Below, piece by piece: positions 55,320-63,539 of a DNA stretch of 64,000 nt (positions are counted from its first letter, which is position 1; the number at the start of each line of letters is the position of its first letter). The stretch spans positions 1-64,000 of the forward strand of contig NZ_KK088555.1 in assembly GCF_000600335.2 (NCBI RefSeq), read 5' to 3'. The position numbers were made by a program, and so were the translations under genes. The notes beneath the pieces are model-generated. The model worked only from the letters and a program-made list of their open reading frames with translations, searched no databases and was not told the origin of the DNA. The stretch is from Rubellimicrobium mesophilum DSM 19309 (GTDB lineage Bacteria > Pseudomonadota > Alphaproteobacteria > Rhodobacterales > Rhodobacteraceae).

Positions 55320-56389
55320 GGCGTCACCGCCCGGAGGTGGGGGCGCATCGCCAGCCTCTCCCGACGCGCGAGATAGGGATCGGCCGGCACCGCTTCCCAC
55401 CGCTCCCGCACCCGGAAGGCCCCGCCCTCGACCTGGGCGATCACGACGGGCAGCGTGGCATGATGGGTCGCCGGGTCGATCCTCAACTCGCCCCCATCCG
55501 GCAGATCGAGGAGGTCGTCCAGCGACGCCCCCGCATCGCCGGCCCGCGCCAGCCGCGCCGCCAGCGAGCGCACCGACGCGAAGGCCGCCGCCTCGAAGGA
55601 GGAGCCGAACCGCCCCGCCCCGCCCCGGAAGTAGGGCCCGGCCGAGACCAGCCCCTCGGCGGCCCCGCCCAGCGCCGGCAGCTCGCATTCCGTGAGGTTG
55701 CAGGACAGGACGGGGCAGCGCTCGGGCGCGAAGCGCGCGTCCTCCTCGGCCAGCCGCCGCAGCGCCCGCACGAACTCGTAGCTCGACGCGCCGATCAGGT
55801 TGTTCAGCACGAAGTCGGGCCGGGTCGCGCGGATCTCCTCGACCATGCGGCCCACGTCGGTGTCGCCGATGGGCAGGTAGCGCTCGCCCAGCACCTCGCC
55901 GCCGGCTTCCCCGATCAGGCCGCGGGCGACGCGGTTCACCTCCCAGCCCCAGATGTAGTTGGAGCCCGTCAGGTAGCCCCGCCGGCCATGGCGCGCGAAG
56001 GCCCAGCGCAGCAGCGGCACGAGGTGCTGGTTCGGGCAGGCATGGGCGTAGGCGACCTGGCCCGAGGCCTCGAAGCCCTCGTAGGGGCAGGGATACCAGA
56101 GGAACCCGCCCAGGCGCTCCAGGGCCGGGATCACCTCCTTGCGGCTCCAGGAGGTGACGCAGCCCACGACGTGCCGGGCCGTGCTGGTGGAGAGGATCTC
56201 CGCGCAGAGCGGCGCATAGGCGTCCGCCTCGCCGCCCGGGTCCCGCTCCACCGGGACGAGCTCCAGCCCCAGCGCGGGGTCCGCGTTCACCTCCGCGATG
56301 GCCCGCAGCGCCCCCGCGCGGCAGGCCTCCGCGAGCAGCCGGTAGCTGCCGGAGCGGGAGAAGAGGAGGCCGATCTCGACTCTCTGCAT
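55316..56389 (-). CDS. amiC: AmiC-like ligand-sensing protein
   Basis: This 357-residue type I periplasmic-binding fold protein has no signal peptide, as expected for a cytoplasmic sensor. It begins MQRVEIGLLFSRSGSYRLLA and has VVGCVTSWSRKEVIPALERL, FLWYPCPYEGFEASGQVAYA and GSNYIWGWEVNRVARGLIGE, close to AmiC/UrtA-type proteins. AmiC holds AmiR inactive until an amide binds. It is the first gene of the operon. Confidence 0.88.
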   Translation of the reverse strand: MQRVEIGLLFSRSGSYRLLAEACRAGALRAIAEVNADPALGLELVPVERDPGGEADAYAPLCAEILSTSTARHVVGCVTSWSRKEVIPALERLGGFLWYPCPYEGFEASGQVAYAHACPNQHLVPLLRWAFARHGRRGYLTGSNYIWGWEVNRVARGLIGEAGGEVLGERYLPIGDTDVGRMVEEIRATRPDFVLNNLIGASSYEFVRALRRLAEEDARFAPERCPVLSCNLTECELPALGGAAEGLVSAGPYFRGGAGRFGSSFEAAAFASVRSLAARLARAGDAGASLDDLLDLPDGGELRIDPATHHATLPVVIAQVEGGAFRVRERWEAVPADPYLARRERLAMRPHLRAVTP

Positions 56390-56396
56390 GTCGTCC

Positions 56397-56451
56397 CAAA
56401 CAAAAGAGCCCCGCACGCGACCGCCCGGGAGCGGGACGCGATGCGAGGCTC
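56397..56451 (-). terminator. leader terminator before amiC, likely AmiR target
   Basis: On the minus strand GAGCCTCGCA (56442-56451) pairs with TGCGGGGCTC (56406-56415) in a 10-bp stem with one G-U pair, followed at once by TTTTGTTTGGG (56395-56405). The inner 26 nt can fold further. An intrinsic terminator 8-15 bp before the first gene start is a hallmark of leader antitermination. Confidence 0.7.
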
Positions 56452-56499
56452 GGATGCCGTCCGGGCAGGGCCCGATGTTTCCGCCAGTTGATCCGAGAC

Positions 56500-56522
56500 G
56501 GGGCGCCTGCGTCAAGCGCCCC
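56500..56522 (-). promoter_or_regulatory. upstream hairpin / possible promoter element of the amide operon
   Basis: GGGGCGC and GCGCCCC at 56500-56506 and 56516-56522 form a 7-bp stem. Its loop holds TTGACG on the minus strand, which could instead be a -35 box. It is either the first of two leader hairpins or part of the promoter. The rest of the 56390-56672 gap holds nothing recognisable. Confidence 0.35.
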
Positions 56523-56672
56523 GTGCATCTTCCGTGGCGGCAGACCGCAAGGCGGCGGAACGTCCGGGCGTCCCTCGAAGCTCCCGGGGCTCGGGCCGCC
56601 GGTTGCGCGGCCCCGTCGTCGAGGATGCCGGGCCGCCCCTCCTTCGCTCGGCGCGGGTCGGAGGTCCCGGGC

Positions 56673-57821
56673 TCAGAGGCCCTGGCCGAGGACGCGGTCG
56701 GCCACCGCGCGGAAGCGCTCCACGGTGCCGTCCACGTCCTTGAGCTTGTCGAGGCCGAAGAGGCCGATGCGGAAGCTGCGGAAGCTGGCGGGCTCGTCCA
56801 CCTGGAGCGGCACCCCGGCGGCGATCTGCATCCCTTCGGCGGCGAAGGCGCGGCCGGTCTGGACCTCCGGGTCCTCGGTGTAGCTGACGACGACGCTCGG
56901 CGCCTCCCAGCCGGGGGCGGCGACGGATTTCTGGCCCTTCTCGGCCAGGAGGGCGCGGATGCGCTTCCCGAGCTCCCACTGCGCGGCCTTGGCGCGGTCC
57001 CAGCCCAGGGCCTGCGTCTCCTCCATCGCGTCGCGGAGCTGGCGGAGCGAGTCGGTGGGCATGGTGGCGTGGTAGGCGTGGCCGCCGCCCTCGTAGGCCG
57101 CCATGATCGAGGCCCATTTCTTCAGGTCCAGCGCGAAGCTGTCCGAGGTGGTGGCCTCGAGCCGCGCCTTCGCCCGGTCGGACATCATCACGAGGCCCGC
57201 CGCCGGGGTCGAGGACCAGCCCTTCTGCGGGGCGGAGATGAGGACGTCGACGCCGGTCGCCCTCATGTCCACCCAAACGCAGCCCGAGGCGATGCAGTCG
57301 AGGACCATCAGCGCGCCGACCTCGTGGGCCGCGTCGGCCAGCGCGCGGACGTAGTCGTCGGTGAGGATGATGCCGGCCGAGGTCTCGACGTGCGGGGCGA
57401 AGACGGCGTCGGGGCGGGCCTCGCGGATCGCGGCGGTCACCTCCTCGATGGGCGCGGGGGCGTAGGGGGCCGGCGCGGCGTTGCCCTGCGCGCGGGCCTT
57501 GAACACCGTCGTCTTCGCGGTGAAGCCGCCAGCCTCGAAGATCTGCGTCCAGCGGTAGGAGAACCAGCCGTTGCGGACGATCAGGGCATGGGCGTCGCCG
57601 CCGAACTGCCGCGCGACCGCCTCCATGGCGTAGGTCCCGCCGCCGGGCACGATGGCGACCGCGTCGGCGCCGTAGACCTCGCGCAGGCCCGACGAGAGGT
57701 CGCGCATGACCCCTTGGAACGCCTTCGACATATGGTTCAGCGAGCGGTCGGTGAAGACCACCGAGAACTCCATGAGGCCGTCGGGGTCGACGGCGGACCG
57801 GAACGCGTGGGCGTCGTCCAT
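56673..57821 (-). CDS. class V aminotransferase (alanine-glyoxylate/serine-type)
   Basis: This 382-residue PLP enzyme includes GADAVAIVPGGGTYAMEAVA, HVETSAGIILTDDYVRALAD, VLDCIASGCVWVDM and the PLP-lysine motif LISAPQKGWSSTPAAGLVMM. It is most like alanine-glyoxylate or phosphoserine/aminoethylphosphonate aminotransferase-type proteins. The amino donor and acceptor are unknown. It is transcribed on its own between the coxD-like and amiC genes. Confidence 0.85.
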   Translation of the reverse strand: MDDAHAFRSAVDPDGLMEFSVVFTDRSLNHMSKAFQGVMRDLSSGLREVYGADAVAIVPGGGTYAMEAVARQFGGDAHALIVRNGWFSYRWTQIFEAGGFTAKTTVFKARAQGNAAPAPYAPAPIEEVTAAIREARPDAVFAPHVETSAGIILTDDYVRALADAAHEVGALMVLDCIASGCVWVDMRATGVDVLISAPQKGWSSTPAAGLVMMSDRAKARLEATTSDSFALDLKKWASIMAAYEGGGHAYHATMPTDSLRQLRDAMEETQALGWDRAKAAQWELGKRIRALLAEKGQKSVAAPGWEAPSVVVSYTEDPEVQTGRAFAAEGMQIAAGVPLQVDEPASFRSFRIGLFGLDKLKDVDGTVERFRAVADRVLGQGL

Positions 57822-57888
57822 GGCGAGGGCTCCTTCCTTTGCGCGGGGAACACTAGGGCGCCGCCGCGCCGCCGGGAAGCCCGGGCCG

Positions 57889-58149
57889 TCAGTAGCCCAC
57901 TTCCAGCGTGATCCCGAACATCACGGCGAGGAAGAACAGGAGCGTCACCCCCGCGATGCGGGGCAGGTGCCCGCGCTTGAGGACCTCCATGTAGACGCCG
58001 ACGACCAGCGCGGCCTTGGTCGCGGCGATCAGCGCGCCGAGGATCAGGCCCGTTCGGTCGGGAAGGTCGAGTAGCGCCAGCCCCACGGTGAGCGCCAGCA
58101 GCCCGAGGAGCGCCAGCCAGATCAGGATGTTGAGGGCGCGCGAGCTCAT
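57889..58149 (-). CDS. coxD: cytochrome c oxidase subunit IV (caa3 type)
   Basis: This 86-residue protein has three hydrophobic helices (ALNILIWLALLGLLALTVGL, GLILGALIAATKAALVVGVY and IAGVTLLFFLAVMFGITLEV), the layout of the prokaryotic subunit IV family. ATKAALVVGVYMEV corresponds to the conserved K-x-x-L-V-x-x-Y-F/M block. It overlaps coxC (ATGA) and closes the operon. Confidence 0.88.
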   Translation of the reverse strand: MSSRALNILIWLALLGLLALTVGLALLDLPDRTGLILGALIAATKAALVVGVYMEVLKRGHLPRIAGVTLLFFLAVMFGITLEVGY

Positions 58150-58796
58150 CGCTGGATCAGGTAGAGGAAGGGGAAGAGGAAGACCCAGACCACGTCCACG
58201 AAGTGCCAGTAAAGGCCGAGGCCCCGCACCCATCGCTCGCGCCCGGCGGGGTCGCGGCGGGGGAGGATGAGGAAGGTGGCGAGGATGATGCCGATCCCGG
58301 TGATCAGGTGAACGGCGTGGAGCGCGGTCAGGCCGAAGTAGAAGCGGAAGAAGAGCGCGGCCTGGGGGGCGTCCTCGCCGTCCCAGTGGAAAGGGAGGCC
58401 GAGGACGGGGGCGAGGCCCTCGGAGGCCTCCATGAGCCATTCGGTGCCCTTGATGCCGAGGAACACCGTGCCGAGGACCGCCGTGAAGGCCAGGAAGCGG
58501 CGGGTCGTCCGCGCCTCGCCCCTCTCGGCGGCCTTGTGGGCCTCGGCCATCAGCAGGCTGCTGGTGAGGAGGACCGCCGTGTTGAGGGTGCCGAGCGGCA
58601 GGCTCAGGCGGTCGGAGGCGTCGCCGAAGGTCGGGGCGAAGCGCAGCCGCATGGCGAGGAAGGCCAGCACCAGCCCGCCGAAGAGCATCCCCTCGGAGAC
58701 GAGGAACACCCACATCCCGAAGCTCGCGGAGACCTCGCGCTCCTCGTCGGTCTCGGTCTCGATGACCGGGACGTCGGGGTCGGGATGCGTCGTCAC
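58146..58796 (-). CDS. coxC: cytochrome c oxidase subunit III
   Basis: This 216-residue membrane protein has five helices, with [20 protein letters not shown], the conserved region [20 protein letters not shown] and a [19 protein letters not shown]-terminus. The short, five-helix form is typical of caa3 and cbb3-neighbouring types. A GTG at 58796 overlaps the coxA stop (GTGA). It probably stabilises proton uptake into CoxA. Confidence 0.93.
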   Translation of the reverse strand: MTTHPDPDVPVIETETDEEREVSASFGMWVFLVSEGMLFGGLVLAFLAMRLRFAPTFGDASDRLSLPLGTLNTAVLLTSSLLMAEAHKAAERGEARTTRRFLAFTAVLGTVFLGIKGTEWLMEASEGLAPVLGLPFHWDGEDAPQAALFFRFYFGLTALHAVHLITGIGIILATFLILPRRDPAGRERWVRGLGLYWHFVDVVWVFLFPFLYLIQR

Positions 58797-60409
58797 CGCT
58801 TGACCTCCGGGTCGTCGGCCTCGTGCGGGTAGTCGTAGGGCGGTCCCTTGACCACGATCACGCGGTCGAAGTTGTGCTTGGGCGGCGGCGAGGAGGTCTG
58901 CCATTCGAGCCCGGTGGCGAGCCAGGGGTTCGGCGGCGCGGGCGGCCCGTAGAGGAGCGACCAGCCGAAGTAGAACAGGGGCATGGCGTAGGCCAGCGCC
59001 AGCACCACCGCGCCCGCCGAGGAGAGGTCGTGCCAGAACTGGAACTCGGGCGGGTACTGGTGGTAGCGGCGCGGCATCCCGGCCCAGCCCAGCACGTACT
59101 GGGGCAGGAAGGTCAGGTTGAAGCCCACGAACATGGTCCCGGCGGCGATCGTCCCCCAGAGCTGGGAGTACATCCGCCCGGTCATCTTGGGCCACCAGAA
59201 GTGCAGGCCGCCCATGAAGGCCGTCACCATGCCGCCCACCATGATGTAGTGGAAATGCGCCACCACGAAGTAGGTGTCGTGGAGCTGCACGTCGACGGCG
59301 ATGGCCGCCACGAAGAGCCCCGCAAGCCCCCCGAAGGTGAAGAGCCCGACGAAGCCCAGGGCGTAGAGCATCGGCGGCTCGAAGCTGACATGGCCCTTCC
59401 GCAGCGTGAGCGACCAGTTGAAGACCTTGATCGCCGAGGGGATCGCCACGAGGAATGAGAAGAACGAGAACACCACCCCCGCGTAGGGCGACAGGCCCGA
59501 GACGAACATGTGGTGGCCCCAGACGAGGAAGCCGAAGAGCGCGATGGCCATGGTCGAGAGGGCCACCGCCGTGTAGCCGAAGAGCGGGCGGCGCGCGAAG
59601 CAGGGGATGATCTCGGAGACCACGCCCATGCCCGGCAGGATCATGATGTAGACCGCCGGGTGCGAGTAGAACCAGAACAGGTGCTGGAACAGCAGCGGGT
59701 CGCCCCCGAGGTTGGGGTCGAAGACGCCGATGCCGAAGAGGCGCTCCATCACGATCAGGGTCAGCGAGGCCGCGAGGACCGGGGTCGCCAGCACCATGAC
59801 GAGGGCCGTCGCGTAGATCGTCCAGACGAAGATGGGCAGGCGGAACCAGGTGAGGCCCGGCGCCCTCAGGCGGTGCGTGGTGACGATGAAGTTGATCCCC
59901 GTCATGATCGAGGAGAAGCCCACGACGATGACGCCGAAGGCGGCGGCGCTCACGTAGCTGTTGGAGTAGAGGCTCGAAAAAGGCGTGTAGAAGGTCCAGC
60001 CGGTGTCCACGCCGCCCTTGACCACCGAGAACAGCGTGAAGAGCGAGCCCAGCAGGAAGACGTACCACGAGGCGAGGTTGAGCTTGGGGAAGGCGAGGTC
60101 CTTGGCGCCGATCATCAGCGGCAGGAGGAAGTTCCCCAGCGTCGCCGGGATCGACGGCACCAGGAAGAACCAGACCATGATGATGCCGTGGATCGTGAAG
60201 AGCCGGTTGTAGGTGTCGTCCCCCACGAGGTCGCCCGCCGGGGTCGCGAGCTCCAGCCGCATGAGCACGGCCATGAGACCGCCCAGGAAGAAGAAGCCCG
60301 TGAGGCTGACGAGGTAGAGCCAGGCCACGCGCTTGTGGTCGGTGGAGAGGAGCCAGTCGAGCGGGCGCATCCGCCCGCCGATGTAGCCCGAGGCCGCCTG
60401 GTCGGTCAT
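58793..60409 (-). CDS. coxA: cytochrome c oxidase subunit I, subtype A2
   Basis: This 538-residue subunit carries heme a, heme a3 and CuB. The ligands are in [44 protein letters not shown] and [16 protein letters not shown]. The helix VI motif reads YSHPAVY; the usual A1 glutamate (HPEVY) is absent and a Tyr-Ser pair replaces it, defining the A2 class seen in Thermus and Rhodothermus caa3 enzymes. Its start overlaps coxB by 4 bp. Confidence 0.95.
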   Translation of the reverse strand: MTDQAASGYIGGRMRPLDWLLSTDHKRVAWLYLVSLTGFFFLGGLMAVLMRLELATPAGDLVGDDTYNRLFTIHGIIMVWFFLVPSIPATLGNFLLPLMIGAKDLAFPKLNLASWYVFLLGSLFTLFSVVKGGVDTGWTFYTPFSSLYSNSYVSAAAFGVIVVGFSSIMTGINFIVTTHRLRAPGLTWFRLPIFVWTIYATALVMVLATPVLAASLTLIVMERLFGIGVFDPNLGGDPLLFQHLFWFYSHPAVYIMILPGMGVVSEIIPCFARRPLFGYTAVALSTMAIALFGFLVWGHHMFVSGLSPYAGVVFSFFSFLVAIPSAIKVFNWSLTLRKGHVSFEPPMLYALGFVGLFTFGGLAGLFVAAIAVDVQLHDTYFVVAHFHYIMVGGMVTAFMGGLHFWWPKMTGRMYSQLWGTIAAGTMFVGFNLTFLPQYVLGWAGMPRRYHQYPPEFQFWHDLSSAGAVVLALAYAMPLFYFGWSLLYGPPAPPNPWLATGLEWQTSSPPPKHNFDRVIVVKGPPYDYPHEADDPEVKR

Positions 60410-61338
60410 GGCTGGCCTCCGAGGCTCTCGACGTAGGCCTGGATCATCTGGAGCTCCTCCTCGTCGATGAGCCCCGCGAAGCTGGGCATGATGGGACGGT
60501 AGCCGGCGGCGACCTGCCTGTCGGGCATCAGCACCGAGTCGCGGACATAGGCGGCGTCGGCGATCACGGTCTCGCCGGAGGCCAGCGCCACGGGGCGGTT
60601 CCAGATGCCGGCGAGGTCGGGGGCGCGCACCTGCGCGGACTGGCCGTGGCAGCCCGAGCAGCCGAAGGAATGGAAGAGCCGCTCGCCCCCCTCGGCCAGG
60701 GTCTCGCCCTCGCCTTGGGCGGCGAGCCAGCTCGCGTAGTCCTCGGGCTCCATGACCTCGATGGAGCCGATCATCTCGGAATGCTCGGTCCCGCAGTATT
60801 CGGCGCAGAAGAGGTGATAGCGGCCGACCTTGGACGCCGTGAACCAGAGGCGGTTCCCGCGCCCCGGCACCACGTCCTGCTTCACCCGGAAGGCGGGGAC
60901 GAAGAAGGAGTGGATCACGTCCTGCGAGCCCAGCTCAAGCACCACGGGGCGGCCCAGGGGGACGTGCAGCTCGTCGATCTCGCGCTGGCCGCCGGGGTGG
61001 CGGAACTTCCACATCCACTGCTTGGCGAGGCCCGAGATGACGATGGCGCCGGGGGGCGGGTTGACGTGGTCCATGTAGACATGGGCGCTCCAGGCGAAGA
61101 TGGCGAAGGCGGTGAGGAGCGTGGCCGAGGTCCAGCCGATCTCGACCGGCATGGGGCGGAGACGCCCCCCCTCGCGCGGGACGTCGGAGCCCTTGCGGTA
61201 CTTGACCGAGTAGACGACCACGAGGAGCGTGAGGAACGTCCCCAGGGCCAGCGAGAAGGCCAGGAGCGCGTAGAAGAGCGCGTTGACCTGCGGCGCGAGG
61301 GTCGAGGCGTCCCCGGGGCCGAAGGCGATGCCGGTCAT
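60406..61338 (-). CDS. coxB: cytochrome c oxidase subunit II with fused cytochrome c (caa3)
   Basis: This 310-residue protein has two N-terminal helices, a CuA domain with [20 protein letters not shown] and [15 protein letters not shown], and a C-terminal cytochrome c domain with the heme motif CSGCH ([20 protein letters not shown]). The fused heme domain defines caa3 oxidases, which can take electrons straight from alternative complex III. It is coupled to the SCO gene and coxA by 4-bp overlaps. Confidence 0.95.
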   Translation of the reverse strand: MTGIAFGPGDASTLAPQVNALFYALLAFSLALGTFLTLLVVVYSVKYRKGSDVPREGGRLRPMPVEIGWTSATLLTAFAIFAWSAHVYMDHVNPPPGAIVISGLAKQWMWKFRHPGGQREIDELHVPLGRPVVLELGSQDVIHSFFVPAFRVKQDVVPGRGNRLWFTASKVGRYHLFCAEYCGTEHSEMIGSIEVMEPEDYASWLAAQGEGETLAEGGERLFHSFGCSGCHGQSAQVRAPDLAGIWNRPVALASGETVIADAAYVRDSVLMPDRQVAAGYRPIMPSFAGLIDEEELQMIQAYVESLGGQP

Positions 61339-62051
61339 GTGCGCCTCCCCCGTTCGAGGAGGAGCATCAAGGCGCCCAGGGTCAGCACCGTGACGACGAC
61401 CCCGGCCTGCACCAGACGGTGGATGAGCGGGGTGTAGCGCCCCGTGGCGTCGTCGAAGCCCGAGCAGAGCAGGGTGATGCGGTCGCTGAGCGTGCCGATC
61501 CGGCCCCCGGCGGCCTCCACGAGCGCGAGGCGGAGGTCGCGGGGCTGGACGTCGAGGCCGGGCAGCACGCGCGAGAGGGTCCCCTCAGGAGTCAGCACGA
61601 GGAGGGCGAGCGGATGGGCGTCCTCGTCGGCGACCAACTCCATCCCGGCGGCGCGGGCGAGGCCGGCGCCGTTCGGGCCGGTCAGGAAGGCCCAGGCCGG
61701 GCCGGGATGCAGACGCTCGCGCGCCGCTTGGGCCTCTGGCACCCCCTCGCGGGGGTCGAGCGAGACGAAGAGGGCGCCGGCCTCTCCAGGACCGAGGCCG
61801 GTGGCGTCGAGCGCGGTCGCGGCGGCGTCCTCGCTCAGGTCGCAGAGGTTGTCGCAGTCCATGAGGCCGAAGAGGAGAACGGTGGGGCGCCCGCCCAGCG
61901 CCGCGCGCAGCGTGACCGCCTGCCCGTCCTCGGCGGCGAGCGCGAGGTCGGGGAGCGTCGCGCCGAGGCGAGGCGCGAAGGCGGGCACCGCGCCCTCATG
62001 GGCCGAGACCGGGGCGGCGAGGGCGAGGAGGAGCAGGAGGAGCCGGATCAC
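61335..62051 (-). CDS. SCO1/SenC-family copper chaperone
   Basis: This 238-residue protein has a signal peptide (VIRLLLLLLALAAPVSAHEG) and a thioredoxin fold. Copper residues are visible as the CxxxC in MDCDNLCDLSEDA and a histidine in DEDAHPLALLVLTPEG. A C-terminal helix (AGVVVTVLTLGALMLLLERG) anchors it to the membrane. It would deliver copper to the CuA site of CoxB, encoded next. A GTG at 62051 overlaps the previous stop. Confidence 0.9.
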   Translation of the reverse strand: MIRLLLLLLALAAPVSAHEGAVPAFAPRLGATLPDLALAAEDGQAVTLRAALGGRPTVLLFGLMDCDNLCDLSEDAAATALDATGLGPGEAGALFVSLDPREGVPEAQAARERLHPGPAWAFLTGPNGAGLARAAGMELVADEDAHPLALLVLTPEGTLSRVLPGLDVQPRDLRLALVEAAGGRIGTLSDRITLLCSGFDDATGRYTPLIHRLVQAGVVVTVLTLGALMLLLERGRRT

Positions 62052-62485
62052 GGCGGGTCCTCCCGGCGGCATTCGGCGGCCTGTGGGCTGCGGGGGACGG
62101 CCTGCGCGAGGAGGGCGCATTCGCCGCCGGGGCCTTCCGCGCTCCAGTCCGGCAGGCCGTGCTCGGCGATCAAGTTCATGACGTCCTCGATGGGGATGCG
62201 GGCGAAGCCGGGCTCCTCCGGGAGGGGGCCGGACTCGGCGAGACGCGCCTGCTGCTCGGCGGTGACGGCCGCGAGCTCGGTCTCGGGCTCGGTGCGGAAG
62301 GCGGGGGAGACGGCGTTGTCCTGCGCCGCGCGGCCCGGGGGCGGCCAGCGCTCCCCCCTTCCGCCATAGGCCGTGTAGAGGATCCAGAGCATCGCCGCGA
62401 TGAAGAGGAGCATGGCGAGGGCCGCCAGCGCGAGGTTGCCGGTGTGGATGTCGCGGGTCTCGTGCGGGCGGGGGTCATCCGGCAT
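62048..62485 (-). CDS. unknown single-helix protein in the ACIII-caa3 operon
   Basis: This 145-residue protein has one helix (NLALAALAMLLFIAAMLWIL) followed by a proline- and glutamate-rich soluble part with PIEDVMNLIAEHGLPDW and two late cysteines (ECALLAQ, AECRRED). It overlaps the ActF-like gene by 11 bp and the SCO gene by 4 bp. Such coupling argues for a role in assembling or joining the two respiratory complexes. No family is recognised. Confidence 0.65.
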   Translation of the reverse strand: MPDDPRPHETRDIHTGNLALAALAMLLFIAAMLWILYTAYGGRGERWPPPGRAAQDNAVSPAFRTEPETELAAVTAEQQARLAESGPLPEEPGFARIPIEDVMNLIAEHGLPDWSAEGPGGECALLAQAVPRSPQAAECRREDPP

Positions 62486-63539
62486 GGGCCGCCCTCCGCC
62501 TCGGGAGCCCGCGCCCGGTGAGGAGCGCGCCGCCGAGCGCACCCAGCAGCAGCACCGGCCCCAGCGCCGCCCAGCCCGGCCCCGGCCCGGCGGGGGCGAT
62601 GCGCCAGACCACGTCCACGGCGTGCCCGGCGAGGATCAGCGCCGCGAGGGCGATCAGGCCCGGGCGGGTCTTCTTGAGGCGTGGCCACATGAGCGCCGCG
62701 CCGGGGACGAGGTGCAGCGCCAGCATGAGCCAGACGACGAGTTCCCAGCCGCCGTCGTTGCGCCTCAGATACCAGCCGATCTCGTCCGGGAGGTCCGCCG
62801 CCCAGACGATCAGGTACTGCATGAAGGCCATGTAGCCCCAGGCCATCAGGAAGCCGAAGAGCAGGTTGGCGAGGTCCTCGCCCAGGGGCTCGTCCTTCTC
62901 CCCGCCCGGCATCCGCTCGACCGGGGCCGCGAGGGCGGCGAGGAGGAGCGCGAGGGCTAGGGCGCCGGTGGCCTCGGCCGAGGCCTCGATCATCGGGTAG
63001 ATGGTGGAGACGAAGTCGGGCTCGAGCGACATCATCCAGTCCACTGAGAGGACCGAGACGGCGAGCGTGTGGAGGATCAGCGCGACGGAGACCCCGCCGC
63101 CAGGCGCCCGGACGCCTGGCTGCGTCCAGCGGCGGACGAAGGGGAGGAGGCCCAGCCAGACGACGGCGCAGGCGGCGGCGCGGAGGAGCAGGAACGGGAC
63201 GTTCAGGTAGGCGAGCTTGTGGCGCACCGTCTCGGGGAGCGTCTCCGCCGGGGCGGTCCAGGGGAAGAGCGCCGGCAGGACGAGGAGGAGCGGCAGGAGT
63301 GCGAGGAGGCCGAGCTGCACGAGGAGGAGCATCCCGTGGAGGAGAGGCCGGGCGCCCTCGCCCCAGCGCCCGCCGGTCAGGGCGAAGATCAGGAGGAGCC
63401 AGATCGCGCCGAGCCCGAGCCCCAGGACGAGCAGGGCCCCGGCGAGCCAGCCCCGCGCCAGCGCGCCGGGAGCGACGAGGGCCGCCAGGACCGTCAGGAC
63501 GGCCCCGAGGGCGGCGCAGAGGAGGAGGCCCCGGCTCAT
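62475..63539 (-). CDS. actF: alternative complex III subunit F (ActF-like)
   Basis: This 354-residue integral membrane protein has about ten helices. It contains PFLLLRAAACAVVWLGLLPF, SVLSVDWMMSLEPDFVSTIY, FGFLMAWGYMAFMQYLIVWA and ADLPDEIGWYLRRNDGGWEL, the pattern of ActF, a paralogue of the quinol-binding ActC. It is the last act gene before the oxidase genes and overlaps actE by 4 bp. Confidence 0.85.
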   Translation of the reverse strand: MSRGLLLCAALGAVLTVLAALVAPGALARGWLAGALLVLGLGLGAIWLLLIFALTGGRWGEGARPLLHGMLLLVQLGLLALLPLLLVLPALFPWTAPAETLPETVRHKLAYLNVPFLLLRAAACAVVWLGLLPFVRRWTQPGVRAPGGGVSVALILHTLAVSVLSVDWMMSLEPDFVSTIYPMIEASAEATGALALALLLAALAAPVERMPGGEKDEPLGEDLANLLFGFLMAWGYMAFMQYLIVWAADLPDEIGWYLRRNDGGWELVVWLMLALHLVPGAALMWPRLKKTRPGLIALAALILAGHAVDVVWRIAPAGPGPGWAALGPVLLLGALGGALLTGRGLPRRRAAHAG

